This document shows positions 28,831-37,834 of a stretch of DNA of 64,000 nucleotides, piece by piece. Source of the stretch: Xanthomonas sp. 3793 (GTDB lineage: Bacteria > Pseudomonadota > Gammaproteobacteria > Xanthomonadales > Xanthomonadaceae). The position numbers and the translations under genes are program-made. The notes under the pieces are model-generated. The model saw nothing but the letters and a program-made list of their open reading frames with translations, did no database searches and had not been told where the DNA came from. Numbering within the stretch: the stretch's first letter is position 1; the number at the start of each line of letters is the position of its first letter. The stretch is from NCBI RefSeq assembly GCF_024806835.1, contig NZ_JANTYU010000001.1, positions 868,001-932,000 of the forward strand. Direction: 5' to 3'.

Positions 28831-29736
28831 ATGCTGCTGCGCACTGTTGTTTCTGCCTGCCTGCTCGCTCTGGTCTTGCCCGCTACCGCCCACGCGGCCT
28901 ATCGCAGTCCGCAACAGATCCTGGACAGCTCGCCGGCCGACGCGTGGCGCGTGCTAGACCCCGATCGCACGCTGTACCTGGAGCTGGATGGCGGGCGGGT
29001 CATCATCGAGCTGGCGCCGCAGTTTGCGCCCGAGCACGTGGGCAACATCCGCACGCTGGCCCACGAGCGCTTCTGGGACGGGCTGAGCATCTACCGCTCG
29101 CAGGACAATTTCGTGGTGCAGTTCGGCGACCCCGACGGCGAGACGCCCGGCAAGGCCAGATCCCTGGGCTCGGCCAAGACGCATCTGCCGGCCGAATTCG
29201 AACGCCCTGCGCAGGGCCTGGATTTCCAGCGCCTGCCCGATAGCGATGGCTGGGCGCCGCAGGTCGGTTTTGTCGAGGGCTTCCCGGCAGGCCGCGACAG
29301 CGCCAGCGGCAAAGCCTGGCTGGCGCATTGCTACGGCACGCTGGGCGCAGGCCGCAACAACGACGAAGACAGCAGCATCGGCGCCGAGCTGTATGTGGTC
29401 ACCGGGCAGTCGCCGCGGCAGCTGGATCGCAACATCACCGTGGTCGGACGCGTGGTCAAGGGCATGGAATTGCTCAGCGTGATCCCGCGCGGCCCCGACC
29501 CGATGGGCTTCTACGAAGACCCAGCGCAACGCTCGCCGATCCGTGCGATCCGCCTGGCCAGCGAGGTGCCGGTGCCCGAGCGCACGCCACTGCAACTGCT
29601 GCGCACCGACAGCCAGACCTTCCGCGACGTGGCCGAAGCACGCCGCAATCGCAGGGACGATTTCTACAAGCGCCCGGCCGGGCATATCGATCTGTGCAAT
29701 GTGCCGTTGCCGGTGCGGGCGCCGCCTGCTGGTTGA
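28831..29736 (+). CDS. Periplasmic cyclophilin-type peptidyl-prolyl isomerase
   Basis: 301 aa. A Sec signal peptide ([20 protein letters not shown], cleavage near AHA/AYRS) is followed by an atypical cyclophilin domain. It has [40 protein letters not shown] and [14 protein letters not shown]. Then come [20 protein letters not shown] and [20 protein letters not shown]. The domain contains an insertion compared with the roughly 165-aa E. coli PpiA and a C-terminal extension. Proline isomerisation of exported proteins is inferred. No regulator site is seen; the stop codon is followed within ten bases by a dispersed repeat. Confidence 0.88.
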   Translation: MLLRTVVSACLLALVLPATAHAAYRSPQQILDSSPADAWRVLDPDRTLYLELDGGRVIIELAPQFAPEHVGNIRTLAHERFWDGLSIYRSQDNFVVQFGDPDGETPGKARSLGSAKTHLPAEFERPAQGLDFQRLPDSDGWAPQVGFVEGFPAGRDSASGKAWLAHCYGTLGAGRNNDEDSSIGAELYVVTGQSPRQLDRNITVVGRVVKGMELLSVIPRGPDPMGFYEDPAQRSPIRAIRLASEVPVPERTPLQLLRTDSQTFRDVAEARRNRRDDFYKRPAGHIDLCNVPLPVRAPPAG

Positions 29737-29742
29737 ATCGAG

Positions 29743-29780
29743 ATCGGGGATTGGGGATTCGGAATTGGGGATTCGTAAAG
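29743..29780 (+). repeat. G-rich dispersed repeat, copy 7
   Basis: ATCGGGGATTGGGGATTCGG followed by AATTGGGGATTCGTAAAG, starting 6 bases after the cyclophilin stop codon. It is the clearest tandem form of the unit in the window. Confidence 0.75.
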
Positions 29781-29939
29781 GCGGGCTGCGCGTGGTTTAG
29801 CCCGGCCAACAGGACGTAGCCAGCGGCCATCAAGCGGTCGGCGGACGCGGAACCGGAGTGTTCAGTGGTCCACGCCCACCGAATACCGAGTACAGGCCGC
29901 GCGTCCTGTCGGCGAGCACAGTGGTCTTGCTAGCTGCTC

Positions 29940-30827
29940 TCAGCGCGCGCGCTGGCTGAAGGCGACGCTGCCCAGGATCAGCACCGCGGCCAGCAACATG
30001 GTCCAGGTCAGCGGTTCGCCCAGCAGCGACCACGCCAGCAGCGCACCGAACACCGGCACCAGGTAGGTCACGGTGGATGCACGCGCCGGGCCGATGCGTT
30101 GGATCAAGCGGTAATACATCAGGAACGCCAACCCGGTGCAGACCACGCCCAACGCGGTCGCGCAGACCCAGGCCACTGCCGGCACCGGCGTGGTCGGCCA
30201 CTGCAGCCAGGCCAACGGCGCCAGCAGCAACGCACTGCAGCCCAGCGTGGAGGCCGCCGATGCGGCCGGTGGCAGGTCGCCCATGTGGCGCTTCACCAGG
30301 TTGTAGCCGATGCCGTACAGCAGCGAGGCGGTGGCCCCTGCCAATGCCGCCGGTCCCACGCTCAACCCGGCCGATTTGCCGGTCGCCAGCACCAGCACGC
30401 CGATGAATCCGACCAGCAAGGCCAGCGCGCGCCGCGTGCCGATGCGCTCGCCAAAGAACAGGAACGCGATCAAGGCGGTGAACAACACCGTCATCGCATT
30501 GCAGATCGCACCGACGGCGGCCGGCGCGTGCTGCGCGCCCCACGCGAACAGCAAGAACGGCAGGGCGGAGTTCAACACGCCGATCGCGGCCAGCATCGGC
30601 CAACGGTGCAAGGGGAAGCGGTCGCGCGCCAGCCACAAAAACGGCAGCAGCACCGCCGCACCCAGTGCCAGGCGGATTTCCACCAGGGCCACCGTGCCGA
30701 ACTTGGGCGCCGCCACGCGCATGAACAGGAACGAGCAGCCCCATACGATGCCAAGAAACCCCAGCTCCAGCGGGGTCCGCCATTCGCGCGTCGCAACGAC
30801 CGGCTGCGTCGACGAGTGCGCACTCAT
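29940..30827 (-). CDS. EamA/DMT-family transporter
   Basis: 295 aa with ten predicted TM helices in two EamA repeats. Landmarks are LELGFLGIVWGCSFLFMRVA at the N-terminus, GAICNAMTVLFTALIAFLFF with GERIGTRRALALLVGFIGVL closing the first repeat, and TVTYLVPVFGALLAWSLLGE in the second. Drug/metabolite exporters of this type move amino acids or metabolites; the substrate is unknown. It is divergently transcribed from a LysR-type regulator 170 bases away, a common regulator-target arrangement. Confidence 0.92.
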   Translation of the reverse strand: MSAHSSTQPVVATREWRTPLELGFLGIVWGCSFLFMRVAAPKFGTVALVEIRLALGAAVLLPFLWLARDRFPLHRWPMLAAIGVLNSALPFLLFAWGAQHAPAAVGAICNAMTVLFTALIAFLFFGERIGTRRALALLVGFIGVLVLATGKSAGLSVGPAALAGATASLLYGIGYNLVKRHMGDLPPAASAASTLGCSALLLAPLAWLQWPTTPVPAVAWVCATALGVVCTGLAFLMYYRLIQRIGPARASTVTYLVPVFGALLAWSLLGEPLTWTMLLAAVLILGSVAFSQRAR

Positions 30828-30997
30828 GGGCGTGCTCCGGCACCATGCCGTGCGGTACTGAAACGGCAGCAGACAAGCGCGGGCAGACAGCTGGGCATGG
30901 CACGATCATCGCAACGGGATGGCGCAGCATCGGCTGCCACTGCGGGCGCGACAAGCGCGTAGTATCGCGGTCAGCCACAAATCTGACTCATGTCTCG

Positions 30998-31933
30998 ATG
31001 AATCTGCGCCCGACCCTGTTGCCCGCGCTGGGCGTGTTCGCCGCCGCCGCGCGCCACCAAAATTTCGCGCATGCGGCCGAAGAACTGCATCTCACCGCCA
31101 GCGCGGTCAGTCACCACGTGCGCAAGCTCGAAGCGTTGCTGGGCGTCACCTTGTTTCAGCGGCTGCCGCGCGGGGTCAAGCTCACCGCCGAAGGCCGCCA
31201 GCTGGCCGACGCCGCCACCGCCGCCCTGGCCGAGATCGCGGCGGTGGCCGGCAACCTGCACCCGCGCGAAGACGCCATCCCGCTACGCGTGACCACGCTG
31301 CGCTCGCTGTCGTACTGCTGGCTGTTGCCGCGGCTGCCGCGCTTTTGCCGCGCCCATCCGCACATCCGCCTGGACCTGCAATCGGACCCGGCGTTTTCGC
31401 GTTTCGAAGAAGGCGGCCCCGAACTGGGCATTCGGTATGGGCAAGGCGCATGGCCCGGACTGACCTCGCAGCATTTGATGGACGATGAGTTGTTCCCGGT
31501 GGCCTCGCCTTCGTTGCCGGAAGTGGCGGCACTGCGCACACCGGCGCAGATCGCCCAGCTGCCGCTGCTGAGTGACATGTCGCCGCAGGGCTGGCGCGAC
31601 TGGTTTCGCGCCGCCCAGGTGCGCGGCACCACGCTGCCACCGATGCATACCTTCAACGACAGCACCGATGCGATGCGCGCGGCGGTCTACGGCCTGGGCG
31701 CGGTGCTGGCACGCAAGCACATCGCCCAGCCCTACCTGCAACGCTACGAACTGGTGCGGCTGCCAGGTCCCACGCTCAAGGCCCGCTACGCGTATTACAT
31801 TGTGCACCCCAGCCACCGCGAGCCCAGCCCGGCGGCAGCGTTGTTCATCGACTGGCTCAAACGCGAAGCCCTGGACGAACGTACCCCGATGCCCGCATTG
31901 CCGGCAGAACTGATGGCAATGCCTGGTGCCTGA
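30998..31933 (+). CDS. LysR-family transcriptional regulator (GcvA-like)
   Basis: 311 aa. An N-terminal winged HTH (ALGVFAAAARHQNFAHAAEE, LHLTASAVSHHVRKLEALLG) is followed by a type 2 periplasmic-binding co-inducer domain (LRVTTLRSLSYCWLLPRLPR, GGPELGIRYGQGAWPGL). The HTH and the FxR-GxKLT-type wing resemble GcvA. ATG 30998 gives MNLRPTLLPALG. It probably controls the divergent EamA transporter and itself from the shared 170-base spacer; the ligand is unknown. Confidence 0.92.
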   Translation: MNLRPTLLPALGVFAAAARHQNFAHAAEELHLTASAVSHHVRKLEALLGVTLFQRLPRGVKLTAEGRQLADAATAALAEIAAVAGNLHPREDAIPLRVTTLRSLSYCWLLPRLPRFCRAHPHIRLDLQSDPAFSRFEEGGPELGIRYGQGAWPGLTSQHLMDDELFPVASPSLPEVAALRTPAQIAQLPLLSDMSPQGWRDWFRAAQVRGTTLPPMHTFNDSTDAMRAAVYGLGAVLARKHIAQPYLQRYELVRLPGPTLKARYAYYIVHPSHREPSPAAALFIDWLKREALDERTPMPALPAELMAMPGA

Positions 31934-32227
31934 GGCGGCTGGCTTGACCACTGCGGTGTTGCTGGCCGGGCTTCGCTGGCCTGCATGACGTAAGCGCGGT
32001 GCGCGACCTGCGCGCAGGTGCTGGCGGACCGATGCGGCACGCCAGTGCGACAGGCGCACGACAACACACTCCAGCGTCAGCAACCGGCAGCGGCCTGCAT
32101 CGCAACGCTGGCAGATCCCTTGCGCGCTCGACGTCGACAGCGCCCCCATCGCCAATCACGGCAAGGCCCGCGACGGGCGCCAGCTGCATCCGGCCGTGGA
32201 CGGGCGGCGCAGCCCCGGAAAAAACAC
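31934..32227. other. Intergenic spacer between lysR and arsR-type genes
   Basis: Nearly 300 bases with no supported ORF or clear terminator. TGGCCGGGCTTCGCTGGCCT at 31965-31984 could form a weak hairpin after the LysR gene. Confidence 0.35.
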
Positions 32228-32275
32228 TTGACATCGGCCGCCACAAAATCAATTAATTAGCTAATTCGTTAATTA
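32228..32275 (+). promoter_or_regulatory. Promoter and AT-rich palindromic operator of ArsR gene
   Basis: TTGACA at 32228-32233 is followed after 18 bases by ATTAAT (32252-32257), a good sigma-70 match. Over the -10 and start site lie AATTAGCTAATT (32255-32266, a perfect palindrome) and two TTAATTA copies at 32253 and 32269. This is the layout expected for an autoregulating ArsR-family repressor, and the AT-rich block is very unlike its surroundings. Confidence 0.7.
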
Positions 32276-32286
32276 CTTAAGCCCTT

Positions 32287-32601
32287 ATGTCCATCGACCG
32301 CATCTTCGAAGCCCTCGCCTCCCAGCCCCGCCGCAAGATGCTGGCGTGCCTGGCAGACCAGGAACTCACCGCCGGCCAGATCGGGCAGTTGTTCGAAATG
32401 AGCGCGCCGGCCATCTCACGGCATCTGTCGGTACTGGAAAGCGCCGGGCTGGTGTCCAGCGAGCGGCGCGGCCAGTTCGTGGTCTATCGGCTCACCCCGG
32501 ACAACATGGTCAACACGCTCAGCAGCTTTGCCTTCGAAGTCTGCCCGGCCTCGGCGCCGCTCAAGCGCAAGGCGCGCGCCCTGACCAAGAAGACCTCCTG
32601 A
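32287..32601 (+). CDS. ArsR-family winged-helix regulator
   Basis: 104 aa. The body is one winged helix: IFEALASQPRRKMLACLADQ, LTAGQIGQLFEMSAPAISRH, LSVLESAGLVSSERRGQFVV, YRLTPDNMVNTL. It resembles the SdpR-type, non-metal ArsR branch: there is no ELCVCDL-like metal box, and the few cysteines (about residues 21 and 87) are not in a known sensor pattern. The start lies 11 bases past the operator block and has little Shine-Dalgarno. The next gene starts 25 bases after its stop, so the two very likely form an operon. Confidence 0.9.
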   Translation: MSIDRIFEALASQPRRKMLACLADQELTAGQIGQLFEMSAPAISRHLSVLESAGLVSSERRGQFVVYRLTPDNMVNTLSSFAFEVCPASAPLKRKARALTKKTS

Positions 32602-32625
32602 CCCTCCTCCGGCCGCAAAGGACTC

Positions 32626-34065
32626 ATGCCGATGTTCAGCACGCCCCAGCAACGCCCTGCCGATGCACACGCAGGTTTTCCGTCAGTCCGTCTGGAGTCC
32701 TACAGCGGCGGTCTGCCGGTGGAGGTCACGCTGATCGCACAGCTGGGCGTGGGCGCAGGCAACCCGTTGATCGAACAGGCCTGTCGCCGCCAGCGCGCGC
32801 ATCCCAGTTTTCACGATGCGCTGGACGAGCCATCGGCACGCCTGGCCGGCACCGACTTTGCGCACGGCGAATCGACCGCGCTGTTCTCGTTTGCGGTGGG
32901 CGCCAACGGCCACCCGTTCCATCGCCACGCCGGCCATCGCATGTTCACCGCCATCACCGGCAGCAGTGGCGCGCAACTGCGCTTCTGCACCGCCTCGATG
33001 GAACAGATCGAACAGGATCCGCAGCACTTCCTGGCGGCGTTGCGGCATATCGATCTGCCGGCCGACTGCCTGTTCACCGTGCGCTTTGGCGGCGGCACCT
33101 GGCATCAGTTCGCACCGCTCAAAGCGCAAGCCGCACACCCGGCATTTTTCGCATTGTCCTGCCACAGCGATGAGGCCGGCGGCGACTTGAGCGATGCGGT
33201 GCGCGCACGCGTGCTGTCCGGCACTGCCGATATCGCCACGCTCACCGAAACCCTGCCCGAGGCGGTGCTCGGGCTACTGGCCTCGGCGCAGGCGCGTGCG
33301 CTGCAGATCCCCACCGTGCGTCTGTCGCTGGCCGCATCGCCAGGCAGCAGCAGGTTTGCCTGGTGCGGCCGGCTGCGCTCGCTCAGCGGCAGGCTGCGCC
33401 AGGCAGTGAGCCGGCTGCGTCGGCCGGTGGGGTTTGTTGCGCTGGCACCGCAGCTGGCGCAGGTCAGCGTGCATGCCCAACCCAAGCCCGGCTCGCTGCT
33501 GACCCGGCACCTGCAAGGCTTCGATCATCAGGACAGCGTACGCCTGCGCCTGCAGCCGCATCAGTTGCGTCAACGCGGTGCGCACACCTTGATGGCCTTG
33601 CTGCTGGAGGGGTTCACCGAGCGCGCGCCGCGCGGCGTCACCTGGTTGATGCGGCTGCGCAATGCGCTGGTGGCGCCGCTGCAGTTGCGGACATCTCCGC
33701 TGGGCTGCCCGGTGTCTTCGTTGCTGTCGGCACAGCGCGACTGCCTGTTCGCAGGGCGATTCCCGGTACTTGCGCAAGACACTGCGCCACTGGATCGACG
33801 CGTGCAGGTGTTGCTGGGCGCCGACGACCGCCACCTGGTGTTTCGCAGCAGCGTCGGCGTGGAAGTACTGGAGGATGGCGGTGTGGAGCTCAGCCTGGAG
33901 ACGCGCGTGGCCTGCCGCAACCGCTTTGGCCGCATCTACATGGCCTTGGTGGACGGCGTGCACCATCGCTACATCGCACCGGCGCTGCTGCGCACTGCCG
34001 CCCAGGCCCTGCTGGTGCCGGTATTGGATACCACTGCGACACAGGCAAGCGCGCGGCGCCCGTGA
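32626..34065 (+). CDS. Cupin-like / DUF2867 fusion protein
   Basis: 479 aa, apparently two domains. Residues about 15-190 look cupin-like: HPFHRHAGHRMFTAITGSSG supplies clustered histidines and VRFGGGTWHQFAPL a second metal-type histidine. Residues about 290-470 match DUF2867: HDHQ-like start, PRGVTWLMRLRNALVAPLQL, FPVLAQDTAPLDRRVQVLLG, ADDRHLVFRSSVGVEV and CRNRFGRIYMALVDGVHHRY. I do not know a described protein with this pairing. It is cotranscribed with an ArsR-type repressor, so expression is probably inducible. Assignment of the N-terminal domain to the cupin fold is inference from motif appearance. Confidence 0.72.
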   Translation: MPMFSTPQQRPADAHAGFPSVRLESYSGGLPVEVTLIAQLGVGAGNPLIEQACRRQRAHPSFHDALDEPSARLAGTDFAHGESTALFSFAVGANGHPFHRHAGHRMFTAITGSSGAQLRFCTASMEQIEQDPQHFLAALRHIDLPADCLFTVRFGGGTWHQFAPLKAQAAHPAFFALSCHSDEAGGDLSDAVRARVLSGTADIATLTETLPEAVLGLLASAQARALQIPTVRLSLAASPGSSRFAWCGRLRSLSGRLRQAVSRLRRPVGFVALAPQLAQVSVHAQPKPGSLLTRHLQGFDHQDSVRLRLQPHQLRQRGAHTLMALLLEGFTERAPRGVTWLMRLRNALVAPLQLRTSPLGCPVSSLLSAQRDCLFAGRFPVLAQDTAPLDRRVQVLLGADDRHLVFRSSVGVEVLEDGGVELSLETRVACRNRFGRIYMALVDGVHHRYIAPALLRTAAQALLVPVLDTTATQASARRP

Positions 34066-34146
34066 GCGGCCGGCGCACGCAGCCATCACCCGATCTTGCC
34101 TGACGGCTGCCTAGGCTTTGGGTCCCCAATCCAAGGAAGCTCTCCC

Positions 34147-34440
34147 ATGCCGACTCTTCGCATGCGTATCACCGGCACCGACGACGACGCGCGTGCCATC
34201 GCCAACCTGCTGCAGAGCATCGAAGGCATCGAGCACGTCGAAGAAGTGGACGATCTGATGCCGCATCTGGACGACGACGATTCCAGCTCGGCCGGCCTGT
34301 CCGACGACGAAGGTCCGGGCAGCCACGAGTTCGAAGTGGAAGCCGGCAACGACGCCACCGCGCAGAAGGTGCGCGACGCCGTGCAGGAACTGGCATTGCA
34401 GCTGGACGTTTTTGTCGAGTACGAGTTCGACGAAGGCTGA
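34147..34440 (+). CDS. Small acidic hypothetical protein
   Basis: 97 aa. The N-terminal MPTLRMRITGTDDDARAIAN and LLQSIEGIEHVEEVDDLMPH suggest an ACT/ferredoxin-like beta-alpha-beta unit. A very acidic loop (DDDDSSSAGLSDDEG) and a second half (HEFEVEAGNDATAQKVRDAV) complete it. I do not recognise a named family. It is soluble with no signal peptide. ATG 34147 is used; it is 81 bases past the fusion gene on the same strand and may be cotranscribed or independent. Confidence 0.72.
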   Translation: MPTLRMRITGTDDDARAIANLLQSIEGIEHVEEVDDLMPHLDDDDSSSAGLSDDEGPGSHEFEVEAGNDATAQKVRDAVQELALQLDVFVEYEFDEG

Positions 34441-34630
34441 GCTTGCGTTAGGCGCGACTGCAGTATCGATCGACGCCTGCAGTCGGCCTGCCCTCCTGCC
34501 AGATCGCATGGCTTGCTGCGCCCTGCACTGTGCAGGCACCGCCGCATTCCAGGCAGCGGTGAGTTCGAGGGCGCACGCTGCTGGCCACAACATGCGGCCA
34601 ACGCGGCTGGGCCGCCCAGCCGCGCGCAGG

Positions 34631-35437
34631 TCAGGACGTCCTGCGCCGCCGCGCGCGCCAGCGCCACGCCTGCAACAGCAGCCAGCCGGCGATCGCCGCC
34701 AGCAGCGCCACTGGCAGCAACGCCGCGATCGCACGGATCACGAATGCCACGCTGGAGGAGAACACCTGCCCGAACTCGGCAGTGGCCTGCGCGATCTCGC
34801 TTCTGCCCTGTTCCCCACCCGTACTGCGGAAGTTGAGCGTCAGTAACTGCGTGCGGATACGCCGTTGCTGCTGCGCGGATTCCTGCTGGGTCTGCTGCGC
34901 CTGGGCTTCGATCTCGGCCAGGCGCTTGGACAATGCAAGCAGATCGCTTACCGCCAGATCGCGGCGCTGCTGCAACTCCAGCAGGCGCGCGTGCTCCTTT
35001 TGAAGACGTGCCTGCGCCAGGCCGGTATCGGCAATCTGCTGGGCCAGATCCTCGGCGCGCGTGCTGCGTGCCGCGACCTCTCCGTGCTGGCCGGCCAGTT
35101 GCACCAATGGCTCGACGCCGTCGGGCACCGTGCGCACGCGAACGCTGCCGCTGGGCTCGCGTCCGCCATCCTGTTCCACCGCCAACAGTGCGCAGGTGCC
35201 GAACTGCGCGCTCTGGCAGGCAGTGCGCACGGCCGCGATGCGCTGGCCGATCTGATCGGCGGGCAACTCGATCCGCACATCGTGTTCGTACGCAAGCGCA
35301 TCGCCTTGTCCGGCTGGCGGCGCTGGCGGCGCCGGGGCACCGCCATCTGCGGCCATCTCCCCCTGAGGCCGCGCACACCCGCACAGCGCCCAGCCGACCA
35401 GCAGCGCGATGCCGGGCCAGCGCATGCCGCGCCTCAT
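34631..35437 (-). CDS. DUF4349 lipoprotein with C-terminal TM
   Basis: 268 aa. An N-terminal lipoprotein-like signal (PGIALLVGWALCGC, Cys21) is followed by an Ala/Pro-rich linker, the DUF4349 core (YEHDVRIELPADQIGQRIAA, EPLVQLAGQHGEVAARSTRA), a Gln-rich coiled coil (about residues 125-195), and a C-terminal TM (IRAIAALLPVALLAAIAGWL) with a basic tail WRWRARRRRTS. DUF4349 proteins are membrane-anchored with unknown role. ATG 35437 overlaps the GFA gene stop as ATGA, so the two are translationally coupled. Confidence 0.82.
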   Translation of the reverse strand: MRRGMRWPGIALLVGWALCGCARPQGEMAADGGAPAPPAPPAGQGDALAYEHDVRIELPADQIGQRIAAVRTACQSAQFGTCALLAVEQDGGREPSGSVRVRTVPDGVEPLVQLAGQHGEVAARSTRAEDLAQQIADTGLAQARLQKEHARLLELQQRRDLAVSDLLALSKRLAEIEAQAQQTQQESAQQQRRIRTQLLTLNFRSTGGEQGRSEIAQATAEFGQVFSSSVAFVIRAIAALLPVALLAAIAGWLLLQAWRWRARRRRTS

Positions 35438-35790
35438 CGGCTGGCTCCGTCGACCGTTTGCACGTTCAAGGTGGCCAGATCCAGCGCGGGCAGGCAACGT
35501 ACGTTGACCGCCACGCTGGCTTCGCCGGTCTTGGGGTTGGCCCCCTCGCTGAAGGGCGCGATGCCGCACTGCGGGCAATGATGATGATCGATATGGTGGC
35601 GATTGAAGCGGTAGGTGCCGACCGCGTCCGGGTCCGCCTGCAGGCGCAGCTGGGTACGCGTGCCGAACCAGAGCAGGCCACCCCGACGGCGGCACAGCGA
35701 GCAATTGCAGTCGTAGACCTCGGTGATCGGGGCATCGGTCTCCAGCTCGAAGGCGATGCGTCCGCAATGACAGCTACCGGCATACAACAT
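35434..35790 (-). CDS. GFA-domain zinc protein
   Basis: 118 aa. The glutathione-dependent formaldehyde-activating (GFA/CENP-V) fold carries all expected zinc cysteines: SCHCGRIAFE (Cys7, Cys9), CNCSLCRRRGG (Cys28, Cys30, Cys33) and HHCPQCGIAPF (Cys72, Cys75). The first such enzyme was thought to form S-hydroxymethylglutathione; most relatives have unknown activity. ATG 35790 gives MLYAGSCHCG. It is the first gene of a two-gene operon with the DUF4349 lipoprotein, an unusual pairing. Confidence 0.9.
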   Translation of the reverse strand: MLYAGSCHCGRIAFELETDAPITEVYDCNCSLCRRRGGLLWFGTRTQLRLQADPDAVGTYRFNRHHIDHHHCPQCGIAPFSEGANPKTGEASVAVNVRCLPALDLATLNVQTVDGASR

Positions 35791-36025
35791 GGTGTTCCTC
35801 CTTGGAATGCGCCACCTCGCTGTGGCGTGCAACAGGCATACGGTGGCGACATGAAGGCGGGCCAGGCGCCAGCCAGGGCCTGTGCCGCAGACCGGCCGAT
35901 TCAGCATGCCGGCAGCACCCGCTTGGCGCGCGACGCACCGCGTCGACCGCCACTCTAAACCAATGGCGGATGCGGACAACCGCGCAGTTGCCTATGCTGG
36001 CAGATTGACTCCACCAGGACCCACC

Positions 36026-37834
36026 ATGCGTCAACGCCTGCTTGTCCTCGCCCTGATCGCCGGCCTGAGTGCCTGCCAGCAGCAGCCCGAATCGCCGCGC
36101 GCCGATACCGCGCCGCCCGCCGGTGCGCACGATGCGCAGACCCCGGATGCGCGTTTTGCCGCGCTGTCCAAACAAGCCCTGGACACCTGGATGCAGCTGT
36201 CGCCGGTCACCGCCACCCAGACCGGCGATCACCGCTTCGATACGCAGATCGACGATCTCAGCACCGCCGGGCGCCAGCGCAGCCTGGAGGCAGGCAAGAA
36301 GCTGCTGAGCGAGCTGGATGCGATCGACGTCGCCAAGCTGTCGCGCGAGAACCAGGTCGATGCGGCGATCCTGCGTAACCAGCTGCAGTCGGAACTCTGG
36401 AACACCGAGGTCCTGCAGAGCTGGGCCTGGGACCCGCAGGTCTACAACGGCCTGGCCGGCAGCGCGTTGTACGGCCTGATGGCGCGCGAGTTCGCGCCGC
36501 TGCCCGAGCGGCTGGCGTCGGCCACCCAGCGCATGGAAAAGATCCCCAGCATCTTCGCCCAGGCGCGCGCCAACCTGGACCCGGCGCGCGTGCCCAGGAT
36601 CCACGCCGAGACGGTGGCCAAGCAGAACAAGGGCATCCTGAGCATCGTCGATACCTTCATCGCGCCCAACATCAGCCAGCTCGGCCCGATCGAAGCGGCG
36701 CGCGCGCAGGCGGCCATCGACAACCTGCGCAAGGCCGTGACCGAGCAACAGACCTGGCTGGACACCGTGCTGGTGCCCAATGCCAAGGGCGACTTCCGCG
36801 TCGGTGCGGACAAGTATGATCAGAAGCTGAAATTCGCGCTGCTGTCGTCGCTGTCGCGCGCCGACATCAAACAGCGTGCGGAGTCCGAACTCAAACGCGT
36901 GCGCAGCCAGATGTACGACATCGCGCGTACCGTGCTCAAGGACAAGCCGGGCGCACCGAAGCTGCCCGCCTCGCCCAGCGACGACCAGCAGCAGGCTGCG
37001 ATCGAAGCCGCGCTGGAACTGGCCTATGCCGACAAACCCGCGCGCGACAAGGTGGTGGACGATGCCAAGGCCGCGCTGGCGCAATCCACCGAATTCGTCC
37101 GCCAGAAGGATTTGATGACGCTGCCGGATTCGCCGGTGGACATCATCCTGATGCCGGAATTCCAGCGTGGCGTGGCGGTGGCGTATTGCGATTCGCCTGG
37201 CCCGCTCGACAAGAATCTCAAGACCTTTTACGCGGTCTCGCCGATTCCCGACGACTGGAACGACCAGCAGGTCGATTCGTTCCTGCGCGAATACAACACC
37301 CGCATGATCCATCTGCTCAGCATCCACGAGGGCACGCCGGGCCATTACCTGGAAGGCTGGCACTCGGCCAAGTTCCCCTCCACGCTGCGTGCGGTGCTGC
37401 GCTCGGGCATGTTCGCAGAAGGCTGGGCGGTGTACACCGAACGCATGATGCAGGAGCAGGGCTATCTGGAGAACGACCCGCTGTTCCACCTGGTGCAGCT
37501 CAAGTTCTACCTGCGCACCATCGCCAACGCCATCCTCGACCAGGGCGTGCATGTGGACGGTTGGGATCGCGACAAGGCGATGCATCTGATGACCCACGAC
37601 ACCTTCCAGCAGGAAAGCGAAGCCTCGGGCAAGTGGGTGCGTGCGCAGCTGTCGTCGGCGCAGCTGCCGACCTACTTCGTCGGCGTGCAGGAACACCTGG
37701 ATACACGCAAGGCGGTGCAGGACAAATTGGGCAAGGACTTCAACCTGAAGGCCTACCACGACAAGATGCTGTCCTATGGTGCGCCGCCGGTGCGCTTTGC
37801 ACGCGAGCTGATGCTGGACCAGCCGATCGAGTGA
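36026..37834 (+). CDS. DUF885 lipoprotein (M32-like metallopeptidase fold)
   Basis: 602 aa. A lipobox LSAC (Cys17) follows a short signal peptide. The DUF885 body has ARFAALSKQALDTWMQLSPV near the N-terminus and the zinc-protease-like HEGTPGHYLEG (His434) followed by FAEGWAVYTERMMQEQGYL. HExxPGH with a downstream Glu/Trp block is typical of DUF885 and suggests gluzincin-type hydrolase activity; substrates are not known. It is predicted to be anchored in the outer membrane or periplasm. It is monocistronic and divergent from the GFA gene. Confidence 0.9.
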   Translation: MRQRLLVLALIAGLSACQQQPESPRADTAPPAGAHDAQTPDARFAALSKQALDTWMQLSPVTATQTGDHRFDTQIDDLSTAGRQRSLEAGKKLLSELDAIDVAKLSRENQVDAAILRNQLQSELWNTEVLQSWAWDPQVYNGLAGSALYGLMAREFAPLPERLASATQRMEKIPSIFAQARANLDPARVPRIHAETVAKQNKGILSIVDTFIAPNISQLGPIEAARAQAAIDNLRKAVTEQQTWLDTVLVPNAKGDFRVGADKYDQKLKFALLSSLSRADIKQRAESELKRVRSQMYDIARTVLKDKPGAPKLPASPSDDQQQAAIEAALELAYADKPARDKVVDDAKAALAQSTEFVRQKDLMTLPDSPVDIILMPEFQRGVAVAYCDSPGPLDKNLKTFYAVSPIPDDWNDQQVDSFLREYNTRMIHLLSIHEGTPGHYLEGWHSAKFPSTLRAVLRSGMFAEGWAVYTERMMQEQGYLENDPLFHLVQLKFYLRTIANAILDQGVHVDGWDRDKAMHLMTHDTFQQESEASGKWVRAQLSSAQLPTYFVGVQEHLDTRKAVQDKLGKDFNLKAYHDKMLSYGAPPVRFARELMLDQPIE

